Source: Nocardioides sp. cx-173
GTDB taxonomy: Bacteria; Actinomycetota; Actinomycetes; Propionibacteriales; Nocardioidaceae
Length of the DNA stretch: 64,000 nucleotides
Direction of reading: 5' to 3'
Assembly: GCF_021117365.1 (NCBI RefSeq)
Contig: NZ_CP088262.1
Coordinates: 3,908,501 to 3,972,500, forward strand
In this document: in pieces, positions 38,064-47,597 of the stretch
How positions within the stretch are numbered: position 1 is the stretch's first letter
Layout: each line of letters starts with the position of its first letter
The notes under the pieces: model-generated
The model's database searches: none
What the model was told of the DNA's origin: nothing
Seen by the model: the letters and a program-made list of their open reading frames with translations, nothing else
Program-made: the position numbers and the translations under genes

Positions 38064-39941
38064 CTACGCCGTGAGGTGGTGCACGTAGCACCACCGCCAG
38101 TCCTCGCCGGGCTCGGCGGACTGCATCACCGGGTGCGAGGTCTCGTGGAAGTGCTCGGTGGCGTGCTGCCCGGGCGAGGAGTCGCAGCAGCCGACCGTGC
38201 CGCAGGTGAGGCACTGGCGCAGGGCCACCCAGCGGGTGCCGTCCTCCAGGCAGCGCGCGCACTCGGGGTCGGCCGGCGTCGGCACCACCGACGTCGAGCG
38301 CAGGTGCTCGCACTGCTCGCCCATCCGGCGGCCCGCCGTGGCGCGGATGTTCTCCCGCTCCTGAGTGGCGTTGTCGAGCATCGACTCCTCGACGTCGAGC
38401 AGCGCGAGCACGTCGGCGACGATGTCGGAGGCGACCGTGCCGGAGGAGCGGATCTCCAGGACCCGGCGGCGCTCGGCCTCGATCATGTCGAGGCGGATGC
38501 GCGCGTACAGGTCGCTCGGGCTCTCCTGGTCCGCGGTGGTGCCGAGCCGCTCCCAGGCCGCGAAGTTGCGCTGGTCGATGCGCTGGCGGATGAGATCCAC
38601 GACGTGGTGCGGGTCGTCGTACTCCAGCTGCTGGAGCTGCTCGAAGCCCGCCTTGGAAGCCTGCTGGAGCAGGGTGGCCCTGGCGAGCGCGTCGTCGGTC
38701 GGGTCCGGCGCGGGCACCTCGAGCCACCGGGCCAGCCAGGGCAGCGAGAGCCCCTGGACGAACAGCGTGCCGGCCACCACGGTGAACGCGATGAGCAGCA
38801 GGACCTCGCGGTGCTCGGTCTCCGGAGGGATGAGGAACGCCGCGGCCAGGGTGACGACACCGCGCATGCCGGCCCAGCCGAGGACGACCGTGAACGACCA
38901 GGGCGGCACCCTGCCGGTGACCAGGTCCGGCCCCGGCCGGACCAGGAGGTAGCGGGTGACGAAGACCCACACCATGCGCAGGACGATGACCCCGACCAGG
39001 GTCGCGGCGCAGACCGCCACGATCCGCTCCGGCGACAGGTCGCTGCGCCCCACGTCGCGCAGGAGCCACTCCGCCTGCAGGCCGATCAGCAGGAACACCG
39101 CGTTCTCCAGCAGGAACGCGATCGTGCGCCAGTTGACGCTCTCGGCGATGCGCGACTGGGCGGTCTGCACGATCGGCGCCTTGTGGCCGAGCAGGAGACC
39201 CGCGACGACCACCGCGATCACGCCGGAGGCGTGGACCCGCTCCGAGACCACGAACGCCGCGAACGGCACCACCAGGGAGATCGCGGTGTCGAGAATCGGG
39301 TCGGTGATCCGCTTGCGCAGGCCGGCGACGACCAGGAAGAAGCCGACCCCGATGGCGACGCCACCGCCGGCGGCCACGGCGAAGTCGGCGGCCACCCCCC
39401 AGGTGGTGATGCCCTCGTGGTGCGACGCCCCCAGGCCGCCGGCCGCTATCGCCGTGCGCAGAGCCACGAGCGCGGTGGCGTCGTTGAGCAGGGACTCGCC
39501 CTCCAAGATGGTGACGATGCGTCGCGGCAGCCCGATCCGGCGAGCGATCGCGGTGGCCGCCACCGCGTCTGGCGGCGCGACGACGGCGCCGATGGCGAAC
39601 GCCGCCGGCCACCCGATGCCCGGGATCAGGGAGTGCACCACGGCTCCGATGCCGGCGGTCGTGAACACCACCAGGCCCACCGACAGCAAGAGGATCGTGC
39701 GGCGGTTGGCGTTGAAGTCGACCAGAGACGTCTGGATGGCGGTGGCGTAGAGCAGCGGCGGCAGCAGCCCCAGCAGGACCACCTCGGCCCCCAGGTGGAC
39801 CTCCGGCATGCCGGGCACGTACGACGCCGCGACACCGACGGCGATCAGGGCCAGCGGCGGCGGCAGGTCGACCCGCTCGGACAGGGCCGTCACCGCCAGC
39901 ACCGTCACGGCGAGGGCGACCAGGAAGAAGGCGATCTCCAT
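38064..39941 (-). CDS. CPA1-type Na+/H+ antiporter with C-terminal UBP-type zinc finger
   Basis: This 625-residue protein has about 12 transmembrane helices in residues 1-400. GAVVAPPDAVAATAIA and LEGESLLNDATALVALR are the ion-binding helix motifs of CPA1/NhaP exchangers. A cytoplasmic helical segment (about 405-540) follows, with a long heptad-like stretch LIRQRIDQRNFAAWERL. The last about 84 residues hold a UBP-type zinc finger: C544, H546, C561, C564, C577, C580, C585/C586, H593, H597, H599, H603 and a terminal WRWCYVHH. In eukaryotes this finger binds the ubiquitin C-terminus. What it binds in bacteria is not known to me. The next gene upstream is nhaA, 2 bp away, so the two are probably cotranscribed. 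Confidence 0.85.
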   Translation of the reverse strand: MEIAFFLVALAVTVLAVTALSERVDLPPPLALIAVGVAASYVPGMPEVHLGAEVVLLGLLPPLLYATAIQTSLVDFNANRRTILLLSVGLVVFTTAGIGAVVHSLIPGIGWPAAFAIGAVVAPPDAVAATAIARRIGLPRRIVTILEGESLLNDATALVALRTAIAAGGLGASHHEGITTWGVAADFAVAAGGGVAIGVGFFLVVAGLRKRITDPILDTAISLVVPFAAFVVSERVHASGVIAVVVAGLLLGHKAPIVQTAQSRIAESVNWRTIAFLLENAVFLLIGLQAEWLLRDVGRSDLSPERIVAVCAATLVGVIVLRMVWVFVTRYLLVRPGPDLVTGRVPPWSFTVVLGWAGMRGVVTLAAAFLIPPETEHREVLLLIAFTVVAGTLFVQGLSLPWLARWLEVPAPDPTDDALARATLLQQASKAGFEQLQQLEYDDPHHVVDLIRQRIDQRNFAAWERLGTTADQESPSDLYARIRLDMIEAERRRVLEIRSSGTVASDIVADVLALLDVEESMLDNATQERENIRATAGRRMGEQCEHLRSTSVVPTPADPECARCLEDGTRWVALRQCLTCGTVGCCDSSPGQHATEHFHETSHPVMQSAEPGEDWRWCYVHHLTA

Positions 39942-39943
39942 GG

Positions 39944-41824
39944 TCAGCGGTCCGCGCGCGCCGGGTCGGTCGGGTGCCGGCCCAGGCCCTCGAGCTCCTG
40001 GATCAGCGATCGGGCGTCGTGCGGGCCGAGGACCCGCAGGTCGCCGACGAAGAAGGTGGGCGTGCCCCGGACCCCGCTGGCGTCCGCGCTGGCCACGTCG
40101 CGGCGGATGTGCTCGGCCAGCCGCTCCGACTCCAGGTCACGCACGAACCGCTCGACGTCGAGGCCCAGGTCGGCGGCGTAGCCGATGAGGTCCTGGAGCT
40201 CGAGCTCGTCCTGCCGCCGGAAGAGCAGGTCGTGCATGTCCCAGTAGCGGCCCTGGGCGCCCGCGGCCTCGGCGGCCATGGCCGCCAGCTCGGCGTGGGG
40301 GTGCACGACCAGGGGCAGGTGGCGGGCGACGTAGCGCAGCCGGTCGCCGAAGTGCCGGCGCACCTCCTCGGCGGCCCCCGTGGCCTTGGCGCAGAACGAG
40401 CACTCGAAGTCGAGGTACTCCACCAGCGTGAGGTCGGCGTCCACCGGGCCGCGGATGTGGTCGTGGCCGGGGTCGACCGGGTCGCTCAGGACCCGGGGCA
40501 GCGCGGCGTCGTGCTGGCCGAGGAACCGCGCGGCGAAGCGGAAGAGCAGCCAGCCAGCGGCGCTCGCGAGCACCGCCGCCAGCAGCACCCCCACCGTCGC
40601 CTGGGCCCGCAGCGCCTCGGTGTCGAGCGCGAGACCGACGATCAGCAGCGAGACGGTGAACCCGATCCCCGACAGCGCGCCACCCGCGATGACGTGACCG
40701 GTGCCCACCCCCTGGGGCAGCCGCCCGAGCCCGAGCCGCACCGACCCGAGCGCGCCCAGGCCGATGCCGACGGTCTTGCCGACGACGAGGCCGACGACGA
40801 CGCCCCACGTCAGCGAGGACCGCAGCGCCTCGCCCAGGACGCCGTCGCGGAGGTCTACCCCGGCGTTGGCGAGCGCGAAGACCGGGACGACGACGTAGCT
40901 GGTGAAGCCGTGCAGGCCCTCCTGCAGCCGCTCGTTGACCGAGATCACCCGGGTCAGGCCCTGGCGCGCGAGGCGCTGCACCTCGGGCATCGGCGACTGC
41001 CGGAAGGCGCGGAACTGCGACGCGGCGGTGTCGACCAGTCCGCGCGAGGGCTCCAGCGCGGGGATCAGCAGGCCGGCCAGCATGCCGGCGATGGAGGCGT
41101 GCAGCCCGGACTCGAGGGTGGCCAGCCACAGCACGAGCACCACGACGACGTACGGCGCGGAGCGCCACTCTCCGACGCGCGCGAGCACCGCGAGCAGGAC
41201 CAGGCAGACCGCCGCCACCGTGAGCGGCACGGTGTCGAGGGAATCGGAGTAGACCAGGCCGATCACGCTGACGGCGACGATGTCGTCGATGACGGTCAGC
41301 GTCAGCAGGAAGATCCGGAGCTGGGTCGAGACCGCCGGACCCACCAGGGCGAGGACCCCCAGCAGGAACGCCGTGTCGGTCCCGATCACGATCCCCCAGC
41401 CGCGGGCGGCCTCGCCGGAGGGGTTCAGTGCCAGGAAGAGCGCGGCAGGGACCAGCATGCCGATGACGCCCGCCACGAGCGGCACGGTCACGCGGCGTCG
41501 GTCGGTGAGCTCGCCGAGCGAGAGCTCGCGGCGCACCTCGAGGCCGATGACGAAGAAGAAGACCACCATGAGGCCGTCGTTGACCCAGTGATGCAGGTCC
41601 ATGGAGATCCCGCTGGACCCGAAGGCCACCGACACCGTCTTGTGCCAGAGCGCCTCGTAGGAGCCCGACCACGGAGAGTTGGCCCAGACCAGGGCGACGA
41701 GGGCGGCGACCACGAGGATCCCGGCGCTGCCCGACTCGGTGCGGATGAAGGCCCGCAACGGGTGAGCGACCTGACGCTCCTCCTCCAGGTCCCCGTCGCT
41801 GCAGGGAGTCTGCGAGGCGGCCAC
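39944..41824 (-). CDS. nhaA: NhaA Na+/H+ antiporter fused to a DsbA-like thioredoxin domain
   Basis: This is a 626-residue fusion. Residues about 20-425 are NhaA with 12 helices: [42 protein letters not shown] (the NhaA Asp helix TDTAF), [15 protein letters not shown] (the Asp pair of the active site) and [13 protein letters not shown]. Residues about 455-615 are a DsbA/thioredoxin-fold domain with the active site FECSFCAK (C475, C478) and cis-Pro loop [11 protein letters not shown] (P589). The topology of NhaA predicts the extra domain on one face of the membrane, but I cannot fix which from sequence. The fusion type occurs in actinobacteria; its function is not established. It precedes the CPA1-UBP antiporter by 2 bp. 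Confidence 0.88.
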   Translation of the reverse strand: MAASQTPCSDGDLEEERQVAHPLRAFIRTESGSAGILVVAALVALVWANSPWSGSYEALWHKTVSVAFGSSGISMDLHHWVNDGLMVVFFFVIGLEVRRELSLGELTDRRRVTVPLVAGVIGMLVPAALFLALNPSGEAARGWGIVIGTDTAFLLGVLALVGPAVSTQLRIFLLTLTVIDDIVAVSVIGLVYSDSLDTVPLTVAAVCLVLLAVLARVGEWRSAPYVVVVLVLWLATLESGLHASIAGMLAGLLIPALEPSRGLVDTAASQFRAFRQSPMPEVQRLARQGLTRVISVNERLQEGLHGFTSYVVVPVFALANAGVDLRDGVLGEALRSSLTWGVVVGLVVGKTVGIGLGALGSVRLGLGRLPQGVGTGHVIAGGALSGIGFTVSLLIVGLALDTEALRAQATVGVLLAAVLASAAGWLLFRFAARFLGQHDAALPRVLSDPVDPGHDHIRGPVDADLTLVEYLDFECSFCAKATGAAEEVRRHFGDRLRYVARHLPLVVHPHAELAAMAAEAAGAQGRYWDMHDLLFRRQDELELQDLIGYAADLGLDVERFVRDLESERLAEHIRRDVASADASGVRGTPTFFVGDLRVLGPHDARSLIQELEGLGRHPTDPARADR

Positions 41825-41863
41825 GCCGCCAGCCTATCGGCACCCGCCGGCCCCGCCGAGGGC

Positions 41864-42382
41864 TCAGAGTGCGTCGGCCACGGCCTCGTAGGCGACGACG
41901 TAGTCCTGGAACGGCAGCATCTCCACGATCCGGGCCGCCTTCGCGCCCGTCCGCGCGCGGGGCACCTCCTCGAGCATCGCCACGAACTCCGCGTCCAGCC
42001 GCAGCAGCCGGTCCACCAACGGCCGTACGGCGCTCAGGTCCAGCCCCCGGACCTCCGCGTCGAAGTCGGCGATCGCCCCGCCCAGCCCCTGGGCGGCCTT
42101 CACGACCGCGGCGTGGTCGTTCGCCCCGAGCGCGGTCGAGTACGCCGCCGTGAACTGGTCGAGGTCGGCGTCCAGCTGCTCGAGCGCCGCCCGATAGGCC
42201 GCGACGTCCTGCGCCGGTGCACTCGGCGCGGCCTTCGGCGCGGTCAGCGCCGCCGCCGCGCCCGACGCCGGGTTCGGCCCGGCGGCGCCGTCGTCGCCAC
42301 CCCCGCCGCCGCAGCCGGCGAGCAGGAGCAGGGCCACCGCCGCGACGGCCGGCCGAGTCAGGCGAGTGGGCATGGAGGGCAC
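41864..42382 (-). CDS. Small lipoprotein of unknown function
   Basis: This 172-residue protein has a GTG start at 42382 supported by GAGGA upstream; an ATG three codons later is possible. It has a signal peptide with lipobox LLLLAGC (Cys24) followed by Gly-rich and Ala/Pro-rich linker. The rest (about 60-172) is all-helical in appearance, with LEQLDADLDQFTAAYSTALGAND and LRLDAEFVAMLEEVP, suggesting a helical bundle facing outside the membrane. No family is recognised. It is about 39 bp downstream of the nhaA start on the opposite side and 100 bp from menD. Confidence 0.75.
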   Translation of the reverse strand: MPSMPTRLTRPAVAAVALLLLAGCGGGGGDDGAAGPNPASGAAAALTAPKAAPSAPAQDVAAYRAALEQLDADLDQFTAAYSTALGANDHAAVVKAAQGLGGAIADFDAEVRGLDLSAVRPLVDRLLRLDAEFVAMLEEVPRARTGAKAARIVEMLPFQDYVVAYEAVADAL

Positions 42383-42482
42383 CAGATCCTCTGGACGAGC
42401 GGCTGGGAACCCGAGAACCTCCACAGTAGCGAGGGCGGGCGCTCTGCGGCAGGGGGCTCGGGAGGAGACCGGAAGAGCACCC

Positions 42483-44054
42483 TCAGGCGGTGAGTGCTCG
42501 GATCCGGGCGTCGAGGTCGCGGCGGTTGTCGCGTCGCACGCGCACCTCGACCACCTCGATCCCGCCGTTCGGCGAGGCCAGGGCCTGCTCGAGCTCCGGC
42601 AGACTGTCGACGCGCAGGTACGGCGTGCGGCTGGCGGCGCACAGGGCCGCGAGATCGACGCCGTGCGGGGTGCCGAACAGCCGCTCGAAGCCGGCCGCGT
42701 GCTCCGGCGCCCCCTGCTCGAGCATCGAGAAGATCGAGCCACCGTCGTCGTTGACGACCACGATCGTCAGGTCCGGGCGGGGCTCCTGGGGGCCGAGGAC
42801 CAGCCCGTTGCTGTCGTGCAGGAACGTCACGTCGCCCATCAGCGCGAAGGTCGGGGCGTCGGAGTCGCGGCCCAGCGCCGCGCCGATCGCCGTCGACACC
42901 ACGCCGTCGATGCCCGAGAGCCCGCGGTTGGCGATCGTCTTGCGCCGGCTGCCGACCGGGTAGGGGCGCACCATCAGGTCCAGGTCGCGGATCGGGCTCG
43001 ACGCACCGACGACGAGCTGCCCTCCGGGCGGCAGCGCCCGGCTGACCGCCCCCGCCACCTCGTACGGCGTGAGGTCCGGCTCGGCGGCCAGCAGGGCGTC
43101 GAGCCGGCGGGACACGTCGCGGTCGGCGGCCCGCCACTCCTCGAGCCAGCCCGTGGCGTCCGGGCCGGGGACCGTGAACGCGGCGGCGGTGTGCGCCACG
43201 TCGTAGGGCCGCTCGGCCCAGGCCCCCCGCGCCGGCACCGAGCACACCTCGACGTCCTCGCGGCCCAGGAGCCGGGTGACCGGGCGCGAGAGGGTGGGGC
43301 GGCCGAAGACGACGACCCGCTCGATGCGGCGCCCCAGGTCGGTGTCGAGCAGCAGCCGGTAGCAGCGCAGGGCGTGCTCGCCGGTGCGGGAGCCGCTGGT
43401 CGGCTCGGCCAGCAGCGGCCAGCCGGCCGCCTCGGCGAGCTGGCGGGCCGCCTGGGCCGCGTCGTCCCCGGCCACCACCACGGTGCGGGGGCCGAGCGGC
43501 AGCGAGCTCGCTTCCGCGCCGGGCGACGACCTCTGCCGCCCGGGGCTCGCCGGCGCCCAGGCGTCGTCCTCGGGGATGAGCGGGTCGTCGAGCTGGACGT
43601 TGAGGTGGGTGGGACCGTCGTCGTGGAGCACGACGTCGCCCGCGTCCGTGACGTCGAGCGTCGACACCAGGCGCCCGAAGACCCCGACCTGGTCGGTCGT
43701 CTGGTTGGCGTCGGTGCCCCGCAGCCGGGCCGGCCGGTCGGCCGTGACGAATACGACGGGCAGCCCGGCGTGGGCCGCCTCGAGCACGGCTGGGTGCAGG
43801 TTCGCGACGGCGGTGCCCGAGGTGCAGATCACGGCCGCGCGCGCGTGGCTGCGGGTCAGGCCGACGGCCAGGAAGCCGGCGCTGCGCTCGTCGATCCGGG
43901 TGTGCAGCCGCACCATCCCACCGTCGGCCGCGGCGAGCGCGGCGAACGACAGCGGCGCGTTGCGAGAGCCGGGCGCGACGACGATCTCTTTGACCCCGGC
44001 CGCCAGCAGCGCCGTCACGACGCCGCGGGCGAGCTCGGTCGACGGGTTGGTCAC
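42483..44054 (-). CDS. menD: MenD: 2-succinyl-5-enolpyruvyl-6-hydroxy-3-cyclohexene-1-carboxylate synthase
   Basis: This 523-residue thiamine diphosphate enzyme should combine isochorismate with 2-oxoglutarate. The N-terminus VTNPSTELARGVVTALLAAG is followed by IVVAPGSRNAPLSFA, HTRIDERSAGFLAVGL (with the catalytic Glu), FVTADRPARLRGTDANQTTDQ, and GDVTFLHDSNGL ... VVVNDDGGSIFSML for thiamine diphosphate and Mg. The GTG start at 44054 overlaps the menC stop, so translation is coupled. It is the last gene of the menE-menC-menD operon. Confidence 0.93.
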   Translation of the reverse strand: MTNPSTELARGVVTALLAAGVKEIVVAPGSRNAPLSFAALAAADGGMVRLHTRIDERSAGFLAVGLTRSHARAAVICTSGTAVANLHPAVLEAAHAGLPVVFVTADRPARLRGTDANQTTDQVGVFGRLVSTLDVTDAGDVVLHDDGPTHLNVQLDDPLIPEDDAWAPASPGRQRSSPGAEASSLPLGPRTVVVAGDDAAQAARQLAEAAGWPLLAEPTSGSRTGEHALRCYRLLLDTDLGRRIERVVVFGRPTLSRPVTRLLGREDVEVCSVPARGAWAERPYDVAHTAAAFTVPGPDATGWLEEWRAADRDVSRRLDALLAAEPDLTPYEVAGAVSRALPPGGQLVVGASSPIRDLDLMVRPYPVGSRRKTIANRGLSGIDGVVSTAIGAALGRDSDAPTFALMGDVTFLHDSNGLVLGPQEPRPDLTIVVVNDDGGSIFSMLEQGAPEHAAGFERLFGTPHGVDLAALCAASRTPYLRVDSLPELEQALASPNGGIEVVEVRVRRDNRRDLDARIRALTA

Positions 44055-45010
44055 GAGCGACGATCCTGCCGCAGCGCCCGGACCTCGGCCAGCCGGGCCT
44101 CCCAGTGCGCCACCCGGTCCGGCGCCGCGGCGACGGCCGCCAGCAGCGCCTCGTCGACGGGCGGCACCCCGACCCGGAGCGCACCCTGGACCGGCAGCAG
44201 CGAGTCGGCCACCACGTCGCGCGTGAACATCTGCACGGTCGCGAGCCCGCACGCGTAGGGCAGCTCGGGCAGCGCAGCAGCGAGCGCCACGCCCGCGGCG
44301 ATGCCGACCGAGGTCTCCAGGGCGGACGACACCACGACGGGCAGCCCGATGTCCTCGGCGATCCGCAGGCAGGCGCGCACCCCGCCGAGCGGCTGCACCT
44401 TGAGCACGGCGATGTCCGCGGCCTCGAGGTCGCGCACGCGGTAGGGGTCGGCGGCCCGGCGGATCGACTCGTCCGCGGCGACGGGCACGCCCACGCGGCG
44501 GCGTACGGCGGCCAGGTCCTCGACGCTCGCGACCGGCTGCTCGACGTACTCCAGCCCACCCGCGGCCCGGTCCAGCGCCGCGACCGCGGCGACCGCGTCG
44601 TCGACCGACCAGCCGCCGTTGGCATCGACGCGCACGGCGCCACCGGCTCCCAGGGCGTCGCGCACCGCCTCGACCCGCGCCTGGTCGTCGGCCAGGGACT
44701 GGCCCGGCTCGGCGACCTTGACCTTCGCGGTCGCGCACCCGCCCGCGCGCACGATCGCGTGGGCCTGCTCGGGCCCGACGGCCGGGACGGTCACGTTGAC
44801 CGGGACCCGGTCGCGCACCGGAGCCGGCCAGTCCCCGGCCGCGGCCTCCTCGGCGCAGCGCAGCCACGGCTCGGCCACCTCGGCGTCGTACTCCAGGAAC
44901 GGGCTCCACTCCCCCCACCCGGCGGCGCCGCGCAGCAGCAGCCCCTCCCGGACGGTGATCCCGCGAAAGCGGGTCCGCATCGGGATGCTGAAGACCTCGA
45001 CGGCGCTCAT
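44051..45010 (-). CDS. menC: o-Succinylbenzoate synthase
   Basis: This 319-residue enolase-superfamily dehydratase makes o-succinylbenzoate from SHCHC. Active-site elements are GCATAKVKVAEPG (KxK base), AVRVDANGGW (Asp ligand), EYVEQPVAS (Glu), PVAADESIR (Asp) and AVLKVQPLGG (Lys). The start ATG at 45010 overlaps the menE stop, and its stop overlaps the menD start. Some family members are N-acylamino acid racemases, but the men neighbours decide the call. Confidence 0.92.
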   Translation of the reverse strand: MSAVEVFSIPMRTRFRGITVREGLLLRGAAGWGEWSPFLEYDAEVAEPWLRCAEEAAAGDWPAPVRDRVPVNVTVPAVGPEQAHAIVRAGGCATAKVKVAEPGQSLADDQARVEAVRDALGAGGAVRVDANGGWSVDDAVAAVAALDRAAGGLEYVEQPVASVEDLAAVRRRVGVPVAADESIRRAADPYRVRDLEAADIAVLKVQPLGGVRACLRIAEDIGLPVVVSSALETSVGIAAGVALAAALPELPYACGLATVQMFTRDVVADSLLPVQGALRVGVPPVDEALLAAVAAAPDRVAHWEARLAEVRALRQDRRS

Positions 45011-45984
45011 GCGAGGTCCTGCAGCGCCAGCCGGTCGGGCTTGCCGTTGGCCAGCAGCGGCAGCGCGTCGAGGACGACGAGCTGGCGCGGCGCCCACGAG
45101 CGCGGGTGCCGCTCGGCCACGAAGTCGCGCGCCTCCTGCAGCGACAGGGAGCCGGCCACGAAGGCCACCACCCGGGTCCCCCACTCCTCGTCGGGGACGC
45201 CGAGCACCTCGGCGGCGGCGACGTCGGGGTGCTCGCGCAGGCGCGCGGCGACGGCGGCCGCGGGCACGTTGACGCCGCCGCTGACCAGCATGTCGTCGAG
45301 CCGGCCGAGCACCTGCAGGCGCCCGTCCTCGTCGAGGCGGCCGGCGTCGTTGGTGAGGTACCAGCCGTCGACGAGCGTCTGCTCGGTCAGCTCGGGGTCG
45401 CCCTCGTAGCCGTCGAAGAGCGTGGGGCCGCCGATCCGGATCCGGCCGCCCTCGCCGAGCGCCACCGCCACCCCGTCCAGGGGCAGCCCGTCGTAGACGC
45501 AGCCGCCGGCGGTCTCCGCGGCACCGTAGGTCGCGACCAGGTGCACGCCCTCGCCCTCGGCCCGGCGGCGCAGCGCCGGGTCGATCGGGCCGCCGCCGAG
45601 CAGGACCGTGTGGCAGGTGCGCAGCGCGGCGACCTGGTCGGGATCGTCCAGCGCCCGGTGCAGCTGGGTGGGCACCATCGAGGTGAACCACGTCCCCTCG
45701 CGCGGCCAGTCCGCGCCCAGCACCGGCTCGTGACCGGCGACGAGCGAGCGGCAGACGACCTGGAGACCCGCGACGTACGTCGGCGGCAGGGTCAGCACCC
45801 AGCGGCCGGTGGCGCCCACGCGGCGCGCGCTCGCGTCGACGGAGGCCAGCACCGCGCGCCGCGACAGCAGCACCCGCTTGGGCCGCCCGGTCGACCCGGA
45901 GGTCTCGACGACCCAGGGATCCGGCTCGCCCGGAGCCTCCAGCCAGCGGCGGAGCGCGGCGAAGCCTGACCCACCGTTGTCCAT
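45007..45984 (-). CDS. menE: o-Succinylbenzoate-CoA ligase
   Basis: This 325-residue protein is a member of the ANL adenylate-forming family, shorter than typical MenE (about 450) but matching the compact actinobacterial form. Signatures are VVETSGSTGRPKRVLLSRRAV (P-loop type), TYGAAETAGGCVYDG, VDGWYLTNDAGRLDEDGRLQVLGRLDDMLVSGGVNV and PLLANGKPDRLALQ (catalytic Lys region). The start is ATG at 45984 (MDNGGSGFAALRRWL). It is divergent from menA with 100 bp between. It activates OSB for ring closure by MenB, whose gene is not in the window. Confidence 0.9.
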   Translation of the reverse strand: MDNGGSGFAALRRWLEAPGEPDPWVVETSGSTGRPKRVLLSRRAVLASVDASARRVGATGRWVLTLPPTYVAGLQVVCRSLVAGHEPVLGADWPREGTWFTSMVPTQLHRALDDPDQVAALRTCHTVLLGGGPIDPALRRRAEGEGVHLVATYGAAETAGGCVYDGLPLDGVAVALGEGGRIRIGGPTLFDGYEGDPELTEQTLVDGWYLTNDAGRLDEDGRLQVLGRLDDMLVSGGVNVPAAAVAARLREHPDVAAAEVLGVPDEEWGTRVVAFVAGSLSLQEARDFVAERHPRSWAPRQLVVLDALPLLANGKPDRLALQDLA

Positions 45985-46084
45985 GTGCCCGACGGTAGTC
46001 GGGTGTGATCCGGCACCCGCAGCCACGTCGGCCTCCCACTCCCGCCGCGGCGGCCCGGCGCGCCCTGAGGTTGAATCACTGCTC

Positions 46085-46960
46085 GTGGCAACTCCCGCTC
46101 AGTGGCTCGCCGGCGCGCGGCCCCGCACCCTGCCCGCTGCCGTCTCTCCCGTCCTGGCCGGCACCGGCGTGGCGGCGTACGACGACGCGCTGGTGTGGTG
46201 GAAGGCGCTGCTCGCCCTGGTGGTGAGCCTCGCGCTGCAGGTGGCGGTCAACTACGCCAACGACTACTCCGACGGCATCCGCGGCACCGACGACGACCGG
46301 GTCGGCCCGATGCGGCTGGTCGGCTCCGGCGCGGCCTCCCCCGGCGCCGTGAAGCGTGCCGCCTTCCTCGCCTTCGGCGTGGCCGGAGCCGCCGGCCTGG
46401 CGCTCGCCGCGACCACCGCCTGGTGGCTGGTCGCCGTGGGCGCCGTCGCCGTCCTGGCCGCCTGGTACTACACCGGCGGCAAGACCCCCTACGGCTACCT
46501 CGGTCTCGGCGAGGTCATGGTCTTCGTGTTCTTCGGGCTGGTCGCCGTGGTCGGGACGACGTACGTCCAGACCGAGGGCTGGCACTGGGCCGCGCTCTAC
46601 GCCGGCGTGGGCGTCGGGGCGCTCGCCTGCGCGATCCTGGTCGTCAACAACCTGCGCGACATCCCGACCGACACCGTGGCCGGCAAGCGCACGCTCGCCG
46701 TACGTCTCGGTGCGGCCCGCACCCGCGGCCTCTTCGCGCTGCTCGTCCTCGCCGCCGCGGCCGCCGTCGTCGCCGTCGCCGCCGCCACCACCTGGTGGGC
46801 CCTGGTCGGCCTGGCCTTCCTGGCCATCGTCCTGCCCGCCCTGCGCACCGTCCTCGCCGGCGCCGAAGGCCCCGCCCTCATCCCCGCCATCCAGCAGGTC
46901 GGCCTCTCCGAGCTCCTCTGGGCCGCCCTCGTCGCCGCCGCGCTCGTCGTGGGTGGGTGA
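46085..46960 (+). CDS. menA: 1,4-Dihydroxy-2-naphthoate polyprenyltransferase
   Basis: This 291-residue UbiA-family membrane prenyltransferase has about nine helices. The two Mg-binding Asp motifs are VNYANDYSDGIRGTDDDRVGPMRL (NDxxDgxxGtD) and LVVNNLRDIPTDTVAGKRTLAVRLG (DxxxD). It attaches the polyprenyl chain to dihydroxynaphthoate. The start is GTG at 46085 (VATPAQWLAGARPRTLPAAV). A 15-bp palindrome directly follows the stop. Confidence 0.93.
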   Translation: MATPAQWLAGARPRTLPAAVSPVLAGTGVAAYDDALVWWKALLALVVSLALQVAVNYANDYSDGIRGTDDDRVGPMRLVGSGAASPGAVKRAAFLAFGVAGAAGLALAATTAWWLVAVGAVAVLAAWYYTGGKTPYGYLGLGEVMVFVFFGLVAVVGTTYVQTEGWHWAALYAGVGVGALACAILVVNNLRDIPTDTVAGKRTLAVRLGAARTRGLFALLVLAAAAAVVAVAAATTWWALVGLAFLAIVLPALRTVLAGAEGPALIPAIQQVGLSELLWAALVAAALVVGG

Positions 46961-47036
46961 GCAGGGTTATCAGCAGATGCTGATAACCCTGCCGTTCTGG
47001 GCGGCTATTTCGCCCCAGAAGGGCAGGGAACTGCCC
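46961..47036. repeat. Palindromic intergenic repeat, copy A, after menA
   Basis: This holds three nested structures. GCAGGGTTATCAGCA (46961-46975), GA, and the exact complement (46978-46992) form a 15-bp arm palindrome. TTCTGGG (46995-47001), the 12-base loop CGGCTATTTCGC, and CCCAGAA (47014-47020) form the second. GGGCAG-GGAA-CTGCCC (47021-47036) is a short tetraloop hairpin. The first palindrome shares 26 consecutive matching bases with copy B, and the loop core matches copies B and C. It probably also terminates menA transcription. Confidence 0.8.
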
Positions 47037-47110
47037 GGAAGCTCCACGTGCCTGCTGGCGCGTCGAGCGGTGAGGACAACCAAGCGTCGGGTGCGGCGTA
47101 CGCTTCAGGC

Positions 47111-47245
47111 ATGTGGTTCCTGATCCTGGTCGCCCTGATCGTCGTCGGCGTCGTGGCCTACCGGATGCGCGTGCCGCTGCTGGCGCGGATCCTGGGCCAG
47201 TCCGAGGGCCGGGTCAACCGGCAGCTCAACCGCCGCAAGCGCTGA
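47111..47245 (+). CDS. Small single-pass membrane protein
   Basis: This 44-residue peptide starts MWFLILVALIVVGVVAYRMR at the ATG at 47111: one N-terminal transmembrane helix and a basic tail (RILGQSEGRVNRQLNRRKR). A longer frame from 47048 is unlikely because its added residues come from repeat-adjacent DNA. It resembles short conserved membrane proteins seen next to men genes in related genomes by general impression only; function unknown. Confidence 0.6.
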   Translation: MWFLILVALIVVGVVAYRMRVPLLARILGQSEGRVNRQLNRRKR

Positions 47246-47258
47246 CCGCTCGCCCGAC

Positions 47259-47543
47259 CTAGGGCTGGTCGGAGGAGGTCGCGTCGTCGGCGTCCTCCTT
47301 GGTGCGCATCTCATCGAACCGCGCGCTGGCCGCGTTGGCGCGCGTCTCGACCCGGCGGGCGAACGCCTCGCGTGGCACGCTGAGGAGGAAGTAGGACCCG
47401 ACGCCGCTGATGATGAACGCCATGACGACGGCCCAGACGATGGGAACCTCGTCGGAGACCGCGAACCAGATGCCGAAGACCAAGGCGAACGATCCGAGGA
47501 ACAGGGCGAGCCGCAGACCGGTGTAGACCAGGAATTCCTTCAC
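47259..47543 (-). CDS. DUF4229-type small membrane protein
   Basis: This 94-residue protein begins with GTG at 47543 (VKEFLVYTGLRLALFLGSFA). Two transmembrane helices (about 7-30 and 36-56) are followed by a short charged cytoplasmic tail (REAFARRVETRANAASARFDEMRTKEDADDATSSD). The pattern of an N-terminal YTxLRLxLF helix and a C-terminal R/E-rich coiled tail is that of the actinobacterial DUF4229 family, function unknown. It is divergent from the 70-residue gene at 47598 (54 bp between starts). Confidence 0.75.
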   Translation of the reverse strand: MKEFLVYTGLRLALFLGSFALVFGIWFAVSDEVPIVWAVVMAFIISGVGSYFLLSVPREAFARRVETRANAASARFDEMRTKEDADDATSSDQP

Positions 47544-47597
47544 GTCTCCAGGGTAGTTCGTGGCCCTGCGTGACCAGGCGGGGCCTACTCTTGAAGC

